A DNA stretch of 64,000 bases from a bacterium (lineage in GTDB: Bacteria; Cyanobacteriota; Sericytochromatia; S15B-MN24; VGJW01): NCBI GenBank assembly GCA_021781555.1, contig JAJXWQ010000009.1, positions 1 through 64,000 of the forward strand. Reading direction: 5' to 3'. The notes under the pieces are model-generated. The model saw only the letters and a program-made list of their open reading frames with translations, did no database searches and was not told the DNA's origin. Shown one piece after another: positions 45,462 through 54,968 of the stretch (the first letter of the stretch is position 1; each line of letters opens with the position of its first letter). The position numbers and the translations under genes were made by a program.

Positions 45462-46937
45462 TCAGGACAGGGGAAGACGCAGGGCGATGGTCGTCCCCGA
45501 ACCCGGGAAACTCGTCGCGGACACGGTTCCCCCATGGAGGCTCGCGATGGTTCCGACCAGGGCCAACCCCAGGCCAGATCCGCCCAGAGCGGTGGTCCGC
45601 GAGGCGGCCACCCGGTAAAACCGTTCGAAGATATGGGGCAAGTGCTCGGGCGGAATCCCTTCCCCCGTGTCGGCGACCCGGATCTCCCCGCAACCGTCGA
45701 TCACCTCCGCCGACATGACCACCCGGCCACCCGGAGGCGTGTAGCGAATGGCATTCGACACGAGATTGCCGATCGCCCGCTGCAGCAGCGTCCGATCGCC
45801 CGGAACCGAGATCGGCTCGTACACGGCCACCTCGAGGCTCACCCCGGCCTCGTTGGCCGCGGCTTCGTAGTACTCACGGATCGCCTCGAGCTCGTCGCGG
45901 AGCTCCAGTTCCACGCGATCGATCTGCCCCGTAGGATCTTCCGAGCGGGCCAAAAAGAGCAAGCTATCGATGATCTGCGATAGTCGGTCGTATTCCTCCA
46001 GGCTCGAACCGAGAACCTCGCGATACGTCTCGGCAAATCGCGGCCGGGACAGCGTGACCTCGATCTCCCCGCGCAGGTTGTTGAGGGGCGTGCGCAGTTC
46101 GTGGGCGATGTCCGCCGAGAACCGGTCCTGTCTCTCGAAGGCGGCTTCCAGGCGGTCGAGCATGGAATTCAGCGACCCGGCGAGATCCGCCAGCTCGGCG
46201 GCCAGCGGCTTGGCCTCGATGCGCTCGGACAGGTTGGAGGAGCCGATGCGCGTGGCCGTCCGGGCGATGTCCTCGAGCGGCCGGATCTCGATCCGGGCGA
46301 TCAGGTAGCCCAGCCCGCCGCACGATCCCAGCGCGAGCAGGAGGACCCAGAGCATCAGGCCCCGGAACTCGCCGAGGAGCTTGTTCTCGGGCGAGCGATC
46401 GAGGGCGGCCTCGATGATCGCGCCGCGCCCCAGACTCTGCATCCGCACGGCCGCGACCAGGAAGTTTCGCCGCGCCCCTGCGGTACGGGCGAGCTTTCTC
46501 GGGATCACGGCGATCTTGGTACCGCGGCCCACGGCATCCAGGACGGGGATCCGGGCGAACTCCGCAAGGGGCAAGAGGCGCGACATCCCGGGAGTCGCAA
46601 TGCGAACCTGCCCGTCGGCGTCCAGAACCCGCAGGTAGGTCCGGGGCTCCGAGATCGGGGCCTGGAAGAGCACTTCCTCGCGCAGCCCGCCCACGGGCCC
46701 GAGACCGGCTACCGCCAGGCGAACGTCCGCGATGGCGGTGGCCAGGGCCTCGGCGTCCTCGCGATCCAGGTTGTGGGCCAAGGCGCCGTAGATCAGCCCC
46801 ATCCCGGCCAGTACGACCAGGAAGCTCGACGCCGTGTACCAGGCCGTCAACCGGGAGCCGAGCGACCAGCGGCGGCTGCGGCTCCTTCCCGTCAGCCGGT
46901 TCGACACGGTCGCAGGGCCAACCCCAGGCGCGTTCAC
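45462..46937 (-). CDS. heavy-metal-type sensor histidine kinase (CusS-like)
   Basis: FSADIAHELRTPLNNLRGEIEVTLSRPR; HATPase RVADTGEGIPPEHLPHIFERFYR...GSGLGLALV. Confidence 0.93.
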   Translation of the reverse strand: MNAPGVGPATVSNRLTGRSRSRRWSLGSRLTAWYTASSFLVVLAGMGLIYGALAHNLDREDAEALATAIADVRLAVAGLGPVGGLREEVLFQAPISEPRTYLRVLDADGQVRIATPGMSRLLPLAEFARIPVLDAVGRGTKIAVIPRKLARTAGARRNFLVAAVRMQSLGRGAIIEAALDRSPENKLLGEFRGLMLWVLLLALGSCGGLGYLIARIEIRPLEDIARTATRIGSSNLSERIEAKPLAAELADLAGSLNSMLDRLEAAFERQDRFSADIAHELRTPLNNLRGEIEVTLSRPRFAETYREVLGSSLEEYDRLSQIIDSLLFLARSEDPTGQIDRVELELRDELEAIREYYEAAANEAGVSLEVAVYEPISVPGDRTLLQRAIGNLVSNAIRYTPPGGRVVMSAEVIDGCGEIRVADTGEGIPPEHLPHIFERFYRVAASRTTALGGSGLGLALVGTIASLHGGTVSATSFPGSGTTIALRLPLS

Positions 46938-47602
46938 CGCTCCTCGAACACGTAACCGACACCGCGCACGGTGTGGATCAGCTTGCGGACGAAAGGATCG
47001 TCGATCTTCGCACGCAGACGACGGACGTGTACCTCGACGATGTTCGTGTCGCTTTCGAAGCGGATATCCCAGACCTGTTCGGCCAGGAACTTGCGCGACA
47101 GGATCTCGCCGGGGCTGCGGGCGAACTGCAGCAAGAGCAGGTACTCCTTGGGCGTCAGGTCGATGTCCTTGCTCGCGCGGGTGACGCGGCGTTGCAAGGG
47201 ATCGATCACCAGATCGGCGATCCGCAGCGCATCCTGGCGGGGGGCGGCCCTGCGGGCAAGCGAGCGCACGCGAGCGAGAAGCTCAGAGAACGCGAAGGGC
47301 TTGACGAGGTAGTCGTCGGCTCCAAGTTCCAGGCCCCTCACGCGGTCGGGCACGCCATCCCGAGCCGTGAGGAAAAGCACGGGCGTCTGGAGGCCCGCGC
47401 CGCGGATCTCGCTCACGATGGACCAGCCATCCTTGCCTGGAAGCATGACGTCGAGGATCACGAGGTCGGCCCCTTCGCCAAGGGCAATCTCCGCCCCCCG
47501 GATCCCATCGGTGGCCACCTGGACCTCGAACCCGTGCTCCTGGAGCCCGGTGCGCAGATAAGCGGCGGTCTTTTCTTCGTCCTCGATGACCAGAACTTTC
47601 AA
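46934..47602 (-). CDS. OmpR/PhoB-family response regulator (CusR-like)
   Basis: KVLVIEDEEKTAAYLRTGLQEHGFEVQVATDG...; Trans_reg_C VHVRRLRAKIDDPFVRKLIHTVRGVGYVFEE; TTG start at 47602. Confidence 0.93.
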   Translation of the reverse strand: MKVLVIEDEEKTAAYLRTGLQEHGFEVQVATDGIRGAEIALGEGADLVILDVMLPGKDGWSIVSEIRGAGLQTPVLFLTARDGVPDRVRGLELGADDYLVKPFAFSELLARVRSLARRAAPRQDALRIADLVIDPLQRRVTRASKDIDLTPKEYLLLLQFARSPGEILSRKFLAEQVWDIRFESDTNIVEVHVRRLRAKIDDPFVRKLIHTVRGVGYVFEER

Positions 47603-47671
47603 GTTACCGGAATCGTAGCACGGCCAGCCCCTTGCGCAGCACGGATCCGAGGCAATCCGATGGACCGACGG

Positions 47672-47687
47672 ATTACGAAACTGTAAC
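47672..47687. promoter_or_regulatory. putative CusR-like box ATTACGAAACTGTAAC
   Basis: TTAC-N6-GTAA dyad between the divergent cusRS-like and TolC/RND operons. Confidence 0.6.
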
Positions 47688-47785
47688 CATTTTCCAGCGA
47701 CCGGCGGCCCGCGTGTCCCGGTACGATAGCCTCGGCGGGATCGCTGTCCGCGTCCTCGTCGTCGCGCCCTTGAGGTTGTCCATCG

Positions 47786-49150
47786 ATGAAGCGCCTCTTC
47801 GCCCCGCTGGCAGCCCTGCTGCTCGGCGGGTGTGCGGCGCTCCAGGCCAGAGGCCCCGATCCCGCAACGCATGCCCGGGCTCGTGCAGCCAGTTTTCAGG
47901 CGCGCAGGCTCGACTCGGCGAGCCTGCGCCGGTACCTCGCGCAGCAGGCCTCCCTACCGGCGGCTTTCCCGCCCAGGTCCTGGACCTTGCCGCTTCTCGC
48001 CGAGGTGGCGCTGTACTACCGGCCCGACGTTGCCCAGGCACGGGCTCGCGTGGCGATCGCCCAGGCTGCGCGCATCGTCGCCGGAACGGGGCCGGCTGCG
48101 CGCATCGCGGTGACGCCCGGCTATGCCTTTGGCAGTCCTGCCGGGACGTCGCCCTGGTTCCCCGGCATCGCTCTCGATCTGCCCATCGAGACCGCCGGCA
48201 AGCGCGCTCTCCGTCTGGCCGCCGCCGATCGCCAAAGCGCGGCCGCCGAGCTCGACCTCGAGACCACCTGCTGGCACGTGCGCAAGCAGGTCCGCACCGC
48301 CCTGGCCACCTGCATCTGGCAGCAACGCAGGGGCACCCTCTTGCGGACCGAGGTGACCCTGCGCGCCGCCCTGCTGCGCCTCCTGCGCCAGCGCCTGGCA
48401 GTGGGCGCGCTATCCGAGCCCGAGGCCCTGACCGCGACCCTGGCGCTGGATCGAGCGCGCCAGGTGGCGCTGGCCCAGAGCGGCCAGCTCGTGCAGGCGC
48501 GCCTGGCGCTGGCTGCCGCGGTGGGCGTGCCGGGTCGGGCGCTGGCCGACATCAACCTGTCGTGGCCAGGTTTCAGCGAGCTTCCGGGGGTGCCATCCGA
48601 GCCCAAGCTGCAGCGAGCCGGCCTCGCCCACCGCACGGATGTCCAGGGAGCCCTCCTGCGGGTTCTCGAGGCGGACGACGACCTCCGCGTGGCCGAGGCC
48701 GGGTCCTTCCCCGACCTGCAGCTGGGCCCGGGCTACAAGTGGGACCAGGGCGAGAACAAGATCTCCCTGGCCCTGAGCGTGGCCATCCCGCAGGCTCGCG
48801 GCCCGATCGCCGCGGCCCGAGCCCGCCGCGAGCTGGCTGCGGCAACCTTCGATCGCCGCCAGGACCTGGCGATCGGTCAGATCGAGCAGGCCCGGGCGGC
48901 CTACCGTTCGACCCTGGACGAGCTCCACGAGGTCAGCGCGATGCTCTCGGCCTCCAGGCGGCATGAACACGAGATCGAGCAGCGCTTTTCGGCCGGCCAG
49001 GTCGACCGTGTCGACCTCGATGACGCGCACCTCGAGGCCGTCACGGCGCAGTTGACGCAGCTCGACGTCCTGGCGAGCAGCCAGCGTTCGCTGGGCCGCC
49101 TCCAAACCGCGATCCAGTCTCCCCTTTCGGCCCTGGAGAGCCCCAAGTGA
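47786..49150 (+). CDS. TolC family outer membrane protein (CusC-like)
   Basis: Lipobox LLLGGCAAL; OEP-type coiled-coil architecture; upstream of adaptor and RND pump. Confidence 0.88.
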   Translation: MKRLFAPLAALLLGGCAALQARGPDPATHARARAASFQARRLDSASLRRYLAQQASLPAAFPPRSWTLPLLAEVALYYRPDVAQARARVAIAQAARIVAGTGPAARIAVTPGYAFGSPAGTSPWFPGIALDLPIETAGKRALRLAAADRQSAAAELDLETTCWHVRKQVRTALATCIWQQRRGTLLRTEVTLRAALLRLLRQRLAVGALSEPEALTATLALDRARQVALAQSGQLVQARLALAAAVGVPGRALADINLSWPGFSELPGVPSEPKLQRAGLAHRTDVQGALLRVLEADDDLRVAEAGSFPDLQLGPGYKWDQGENKISLALSVAIPQARGPIAAARARRELAAATFDRRQDLAIGQIEQARAAYRSTLDELHEVSAMLSASRRHEHEIEQRFSAGQVDRVDLDDAHLEAVTAQLTQLDVLASSQRSLGRLQTAIQSPLSALESPK

Positions 49151-50475
49151 CAGATTACCGAACGGTCTCGCGCATCTTGAGCCGGGGCAAGATCTTCGCG
49201 GCCCTCGGCCTCGTGGCGGCTGCCAGCGTGGCGATCCCCCTTGGTGCCTGCCAGCGACATGACCCCGACCACGGGAGATCCGTCCGGCCGGCTCCGGCAG
49301 CAACCGGCGCCGGGGATCCGGCAGATATCTCGGTAGCGACGGGCGCTGATGGCCAGGTGGTCGTGCATCTGTCGGACGACGCGATCCACCGCGCCGACCT
49401 GGTGATCGTTCGCCTCGCGGCAGCCAGCGGCGGCCCGCAGACCGTCGCCTATGGCACCTTCATCGCCGACCCGGCGCACTCGTTCACCCTGCGCGCTCCG
49501 GTTGCCGGGATCGTCGAGGCGCCTTCCGGAAGCTGGCCCGAACTCGGCTCGCACGTGCGCTCGGCCGCGCCCCTGCTCAGGCTGGTGCCGGTGCTGGCGG
49601 CAGCCGATCGGGTGAGCCTGTCGGCCCAGCTCGCCGCCGCGCGGGGTCAAGTCACATCGGATCAGGCCCTGTTTTCGGCGGCACAGGCTGCATACCTGCG
49701 GGCCCGGCTCCTCAATTCCGAGGCCAAGAACCTTTCCGACAGCGCCCTGCAGGCCGCTCGCGCCGCCCGCGATGCCGAGGCCGGGCGCCTGCGTGCCGAC
49801 CGCGAGCAGGCCCGTCTGCTGACGGTGGCGCTGGCGAACGGAGCCGGCGGGAAGCCCGAGCTCCTCGAAAGCCCGGCAGCGGGCGAGATCACCCAGGTGC
49901 GAGTCGCGCCGGGCGAGTCGGTGCAAGCCGGGACGCCGCTGGCACAGATCTCGGACTTCCACACCTTGGTGGCCAAGATCGAGATCCCGGTGGGCGAGCC
50001 GACACCGCCTCTGGCCGCGCCGGCTCGCATCGTTCCCGCTGGCGACCCCGGCCTCGTGCTGCCCGGTCACTCGCTCGGACTCGGCGATGATCCCAGCTGG
50101 CAGGGCGGGGTCCGTCTCTACCGGGTCACGACCGGCCGGTCGGAGCTCCGACCCGGTATGCCGGTCGCCGCCTACCTCCAGGATGCTACGGCCAGCGGTT
50201 CGGGGGTCGTGATCCCGCGCTCGGCCGTGATCTACATGCAGGGTGAAGCCTGGGCCTACGTTGAGCGCGACGACGGGGACTTCGTCCGGCAGCCGGTACC
50301 GACCGATCGCTCGGCCCCGGGTGGCTATTACGCTGGCGGACCGTGGAAGCCGGGCGTTCGCATCGTCGTCGCTGGCGAGCAGGCCATCCTATCGCAGGAG
50401 CAGCAAGGCGGGTCGCCTGCGGGTGACCACGGCAAGAAGAGCGGCGGCGATGGCGGCGACGACCTCGATGGCTAG
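49147..50475 (+). CDS. RND periplasmic adaptor (CusB-like)
   Basis: VAYGTFIADPAHSFTLRAPVAGIVEAPSGSWPELGSHVRS...; ATGA-type overlap. Confidence 0.85.
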   Translation: MTDYRTVSRILSRGKIFAALGLVAAASVAIPLGACQRHDPDHGRSVRPAPAATGAGDPADISVATGADGQVVVHLSDDAIHRADLVIVRLAAASGGPQTVAYGTFIADPAHSFTLRAPVAGIVEAPSGSWPELGSHVRSAAPLLRLVPVLAAADRVSLSAQLAAARGQVTSDQALFSAAQAAYLRARLLNSEAKNLSDSALQAARAARDAEAGRLRADREQARLLTVALANGAGGKPELLESPAAGEITQVRVAPGESVQAGTPLAQISDFHTLVAKIEIPVGEPTPPLAAPARIVPAGDPGLVLPGHSLGLGDDPSWQGGVRLYRVTTGRSELRPGMPVAAYLQDATASGSGVVIPRSAVIYMQGEAWAYVERDDGDFVRQPVPTDRSAPGGYYAGGPWKPGVRIVVAGEQAILSQEQQGGSPAGDHGKKSGGDGGDDLDG

Positions 50476-50496
50476 CCGGCTGCAGGATCTCGCGCC

Positions 50497-53400
50497 ATGC
50501 TGAACCGCCTGATCGCCTTCTCGATCCGCCGGCGGGGGGCCATCGTCGCCCTGGCGCTTCTCTTGACCGCGCTGTCGGTCGCGTCGCTGTTCGGGGCCCG
50601 TCTCGACGTGTTCCCCGAGTTCGCGCCCGTCCAGGTCGTGGTCAAGACCGCGGCGCCGGGCCTTTCTCCCAGGCAGACCGAGCTCCTGGTCACGACCCCG
50701 ATCGAGCATGCCATCGGCGGCGTGACCGACATCGCAAACGTACGCTCGGTTTCGGTCCAGGGACTGTCCGAGGTCATCGCCACCTTCAAAGACGGCACCG
50801 ACGTGCTGCGCGCACGCCAGCTCGTGGCCGAGCGACTGGGTCAGGCCACCAGCAAGATTCCCCGGGGTGCCGGCCCCCCCGAGATGGCCCCGCTGACTAC
50901 CACGACAAGCACCGTCCTCGAGGTGGGGCTCACGTCCAACCGTCTGTCGCCGATGGCCCTGCGGACCTTCGCCGACTTCACCGTCCAACCGGCGCTCCTT
51001 GGAGTCCCCGGCGTGGCCAAGGTGGCCATCTTTGGCGGAGACGTCCGCCAGCTTCAGATCCAGCCGCGCCCGGGGCGCCTGGCGGCCTTCGGCCTGACGG
51101 TGGGGGACGTCGTGCGGGCGGCCCGCAAGGCCACGGCCGTCGAGGGAGCGGGGTTCATCGACACCCCCTCGCAGCGCATCTTCGTCAGGCCCGAGGGGCA
51201 GTCCCTGACCCCTGCCGCTCTCGGTCAGATCGCCGTGGCCACGCACGACGGCGCCACGATCCGCCTGCGGGACGTCGCCCACGTCGGGTTCGGAGCGGCG
51301 CCCTCTCTGGGCACCGCAGCCATCGCGGGCCAGCCCGGCGTGGTGCTGATCGTGGCTTCGCAGCTCGGAGCCAACACCCTCGCCCTGACGCACCGGCTCG
51401 AGAGCGCTCTGTCCGATCTCCTGCCGGCGATGCGGGCGCAGGGTATCACCTATCACCCGGCCCTCTTCCGGCCGGCGACCTTCGTGGAGACGGCGATCTC
51501 CAACCTCGAGACCTCGCTGTTGGCGGGCGCGGTCCTGATCGCCGCGGTGCTCCTCGCCTTCCTGTGGAGCAAGCGCACGGCCTTCATCTCCATGGTGGCC
51601 ATTCCGCTGTCCCTCCTGGCGGCGCTCGCGGTGCTGGTGCGTGCGGGTGCCACGCTCAACACCATGACGCTCGGCGGCCTGGCGATCGCCATCGGCGAGG
51701 TCGTCGACGACGCCATCATCGACGTCGAGAACGTCCATCGCCGGCTCCAGGAGAACCGGTTGCTGGGCCATCCGCGGCCGGCTTTCCGCGTCATCCTCGA
51801 CGCCTCCCTGGAGGTGCGCAGCGCGGTGGTTTTCGCCACCTTCGTGGTCATCCTGGTCTTCGTCCCGGTCCTGCTCATGACGGGCGTCCAGGGGCGCATC
51901 TTCGCCCCGCTCGGCCAGGCCTACATCCTGGCGGTCCTGGCCTCGCTGATCGTCGCCCTGACGGTCACTCCGGCACTTTGCTCGCTCCTGCTCACGCGGC
52001 CATCCCGGGATATCGAGTCTCCCATCCTGGTCTGGCTCCGCGGCCGGTACGCAAGGCTGCTCGAACGCGTCATGAGCCACCCGCGGCTCGTCGTGACCGG
52101 CGCCGTCGTTTTCGTCCTTTTCGGCCTGGCGACCTTCCCCTTTCTGGGTGGTTCCTTCCTGCCCGAGCTACACGAGGGCCAGTTCCTCGTACACATGACC
52201 GCGATGCCGGGTACGTCCCTGGCCGAATCCCTGCGCCTGGGCAAGGCCGTCGAGCGGGTGATCGCCCGCGATCCGGACGTGCGTTCGGTCTGCCAGATCG
52301 TCGGCACCACGCAGGATGCCGACGACATCATGGGCACGCAGGACAGCGAATTCCACGTGGTCTTGCGCCCCCTTCCGGGCCGCGCAGCCGGGCCCGCAGA
52401 GGACCGCCTCAAGAGCCTGCTCGTAGGGTTTCCAGGGGTCAAGCTTGCGATGAATTCCTTCTTGACCGAGCGCCTCGACGAGACCATGTCGGGCCAGACG
52501 GCCCCGGTGGCGATCGAGGTCTACGGCAACTCCCTGTCCGGGATCGATCGCGCAGCCGCCGCCGTGGCGCGCGTGCTGTCCGCGGTCCCCCACGCCAGGG
52601 ACGTCAAGGTGGCCACACTTCCGGGCGTGCCGCAGCTTGGCCTGCGCTTGCGCCCTGAACGGCTCGCCGAGTTCGGCCTGATGCCCAAAGACGTGCTGGA
52701 CACGATCGCCACGATCTACCGGGGCCGCCGGGTCGGGCAGACGTACCGTGGCAACGTCACGACGGATGTCGTGGTCATCGGCAGTCCCGCCGAGCGGCGC
52801 GATCCGCAGTCGGCCGCCAGGCTCCTCCTGCAAGACGCTCAAGGGACGCGGATCCCCCTCGGGACCGTCGCTCAGCTGGAGATGACGAGCGGGCGCTACG
52901 CCGTCCTGCACGATGGCGGCCGCCGCGAGCAGACCGTGACGGCCCAGGTCGCCGGGGGCAACGTGACCGGCTTCGTCGCCGCCGCCAGGAAGGCCATTGC
53001 GGCGCACGTGGCCTTGCCCCGCGGCACCTACCTGCACTTCTCGGGTGCCGCCGAGGCCCGGGCCCAGGCCCAGCACCAGCTCCTGGTCAGCTCCATGCTG
53101 GCGGGGGCGGGGATCCTGCTGTTGCTCTCGGTCGCCGTCGGCAACCTTCGCAACCTCTTGCTCATCGTTGCCAACCTCCCGTTCGCCCTGGTGGGCGGAG
53201 TGCTGGCGGCATGGCTCTCGGGAGGCGACCTCTCGGTCGGATCCCTGGTGGGCTTCGTGACCTTGTTCGGAATCACCACGCGCAACACCCTGATCCTGGT
53301 TTCGCGCTACGAGCACCTGGTCGAGGACGGCGCTCCTTGGGGGCCCCAGACGGCCATCCAGGGAGCGACCGAGCGCCTGGCGCCGATCTTGATGACCGCC

Positions 53401-53610
53401 CTGGTGACGGGCCTCGGCCTCCTGCCGATCGCGCTCGGCAGCGGCACGCCGGGGCGCGAGGTCGAGGGCCCGATGGCGATCGTCATCCTGGGCGGCCTCG
53501 TCACATCGGTCGCGCTCAATCTCCTGGTGCTGCCCACCCTCGCCGTAGGTCTGGCGAAGTTTGGCGGGCAAGCCGAGGCGCGAGCTGCGGCCCTGGCTCT
53601 GGGTTCCTAG
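50497..53610 (+). CDS. RND efflux transporter permease (CusA/CzcA family)
   Basis: ARLDVFPEFAPVQVVVKTAAPGLSPRQTELLVTTPIEHAIGGV; GEVVDDAIIDVENVHRRL; 1037 aa. Confidence 0.95.
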   Translation: MLNRLIAFSIRRRGAIVALALLLTALSVASLFGARLDVFPEFAPVQVVVKTAAPGLSPRQTELLVTTPIEHAIGGVTDIANVRSVSVQGLSEVIATFKDGTDVLRARQLVAERLGQATSKIPRGAGPPEMAPLTTTTSTVLEVGLTSNRLSPMALRTFADFTVQPALLGVPGVAKVAIFGGDVRQLQIQPRPGRLAAFGLTVGDVVRAARKATAVEGAGFIDTPSQRIFVRPEGQSLTPAALGQIAVATHDGATIRLRDVAHVGFGAAPSLGTAAIAGQPGVVLIVASQLGANTLALTHRLESALSDLLPAMRAQGITYHPALFRPATFVETAISNLETSLLAGAVLIAAVLLAFLWSKRTAFISMVAIPLSLLAALAVLVRAGATLNTMTLGGLAIAIGEVVDDAIIDVENVHRRLQENRLLGHPRPAFRVILDASLEVRSAVVFATFVVILVFVPVLLMTGVQGRIFAPLGQAYILAVLASLIVALTVTPALCSLLLTRPSRDIESPILVWLRGRYARLLERVMSHPRLVVTGAVVFVLFGLATFPFLGGSFLPELHEGQFLVHMTAMPGTSLAESLRLGKAVERVIARDPDVRSVCQIVGTTQDADDIMGTQDSEFHVVLRPLPGRAAGPAEDRLKSLLVGFPGVKLAMNSFLTERLDETMSGQTAPVAIEVYGNSLSGIDRAAAAVARVLSAVPHARDVKVATLPGVPQLGLRLRPERLAEFGLMPKDVLDTIATIYRGRRVGQTYRGNVTTDVVVIGSPAERRDPQSAARLLLQDAQGTRIPLGTVAQLEMTSGRYAVLHDGGRREQTVTAQVAGGNVTGFVAAARKAIAAHVALPRGTYLHFSGAAEARAQAQHQLLVSSMLAGAGILLLLSVAVGNLRNLLLIVANLPFALVGGVLAAWLSGGDLSVGSLVGFVTLFGITTRNTLILVSRYEHLVEDGAPWGPQTAIQGATERLAPILMTALVTGLGLLPIALGSGTPGREVEGPMAIVILGGLVTSVALNLLVLPTLAVGLAKFGGQAEARAAALALGS

Positions 53611-53714
53611 AGTGCTCCCGGTTTGAATGGATCGGGCCCGAGGAGTCAAACGGGGCCCGGTTGCGCAGCGAAGCGACCGCGCAGAGGGACCCGTTCAAAC
53701 TGAAAAAGGTCTGA
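53607..53714 (+). repeat. repeat A, 108-bp copy
   Basis: CTAGAGTGCTCCCGGTTTGAATGGATCGGGCCCGAGGAGTCAAAC...TGAAAAAGGTCTGA. Confidence 0.92.
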
Positions 53715-53746
53715 AGCCGCCGGTGGGCGACTCCGGCGCGGTTGCC

Positions 53747-53762
53747 ATTACGAATCTGTAAT
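53747..53762. promoter_or_regulatory. putative CusR-like box ATTACGAATCTGTAAT
   Basis: TTAC-N6-GTAA dyad upstream of the metallophosphoesterase gene. Confidence 0.6.
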
Positions 53763-53823
53763 CGCACGTCCGTTTTCCGCCCGTTCCCCCGATAACAACC
53801 CTGGGTTTGCTGGAGGAAGAGGA

Positions 53824-54831
53824 ATGTCATCGGTCGGTTCGGTTTCCAAGGCCCGGGTGTCACCGGCAGCGGCGCCGCACGCGCGCTTTTTCTTCGAGTC
53901 CGATTCGCACGACGGCTATGGCTTGCTGGACAGGTTCGTCTCCCGGACCAACGCCCAGCGCCCGGATTTCGTGCTCTCCGGCGGCGACCTGAGCGAGGTT
54001 GGCAGCGCCAAGGAGCAGGCCTTGCTCACCGATCACATTGCCCCCCTCAAGGTTCCGTTTCGCACGATCCCGGGCAACCACGACTACCGGGGCGACGCCA
54101 TCGGTCGCTTCGAGGCGGAGTTCGGCAATGGCAACCGCTCCTTCGATCAGGGGGGAGTCCACTTCACGCTGATCGACGATGCCAGCCAGAAGATTTCGGA
54201 TCAGACCTTCAACTTCCTCGAGAAGGACCTCGCGGCCAACGAGGGAAAGCCCACCGTCGTGGCGATGCACGTGCCGGCCGTCTGGGAGTCCACGCCAGGC
54301 TGGGTCAAGGCCCTGCACAAGCTTATGCCCGACACGATCGCCAACTTCCGGATCGAGGATCCCGCCCAGCGGCAGCGATTCACCGACCTGATGAGCCGTC
54401 ATAACGTCCAGCTCGTCCTCTCGGGCCATACCCACGTCCCCGGGGATGCCACGGTCGGCGGCGTTCGCTACGTGACGGCCGGCGCGCTCGGCGGCAAGCT
54501 CGACAAGATCGGAGTCGCGCACGAGTATCTCGACGTCTCGCTCGCAGATGGCAAGGTCGACGTGCGCCACGTGGCGCTCGACAACCCGATCAAGGGCGTC
54601 TGGGATCTGGTCAAGAGCAACGCCAGGTACCTCGTCGGCCAGTTCTCGGCCATGGACGGCAAGCTTCCTGACGCCGTGGCCAAGCTTCCCGATGGCATCA
54701 AGAACATTCCGGCCAGTGTCCGGGACGTGCCCGACAAGGCCGGCCTGCTCGAGCGGATGATCGGCGGAATCAAGGACATCGCCTCGGTCGCCGGCGATGC
54801 GCTCAAAGAAACCCTGTTGCATTCGCACTGA
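53824..54831 (+). CDS. calcineurin-like metallophosphoesterase
   Basis: SDSHDGYG, GGDLSEVG, GNHDYRGD, VLSGHTHVPG. Confidence 0.93.
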   Translation: MSSVGSVSKARVSPAAAPHARFFFESDSHDGYGLLDRFVSRTNAQRPDFVLSGGDLSEVGSAKEQALLTDHIAPLKVPFRTIPGNHDYRGDAIGRFEAEFGNGNRSFDQGGVHFTLIDDASQKISDQTFNFLEKDLAANEGKPTVVAMHVPAVWESTPGWVKALHKLMPDTIANFRIEDPAQRQRFTDLMSRHNVQLVLSGHTHVPGDATVGGVRYVTAGALGGKLDKIGVAHEYLDVSLADGKVDVRHVALDNPIKGVWDLVKSNARYLVGQFSAMDGKLPDAVAKLPDGIKNIPASVRDVPDKAGLLERMIGGIKDIASVAGDALKETLLHSH

Positions 54832-54968
54832 GCTGGCGACGCATCCCCATGACCCTCATGAAATCCGCAACGAGCGTGCCGCCTGATGGCCTGGAGCTCA
54901 AAGAATCATGGCGAGGGACCCTTCAACCTGAAAACTCTCTCGCGACAGCAAGAAGGAACACCTGAATC

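Noticed and set aside
53211-53714. Recurring peptide CSRFEWIGPEESNGARLRSEATAQRDPFKL in several ORFs (also near 12403..12657, 41366.., 18107..)
   Set aside because: This is translation of the repeat-A element through open frames, not a conserved protein domain.
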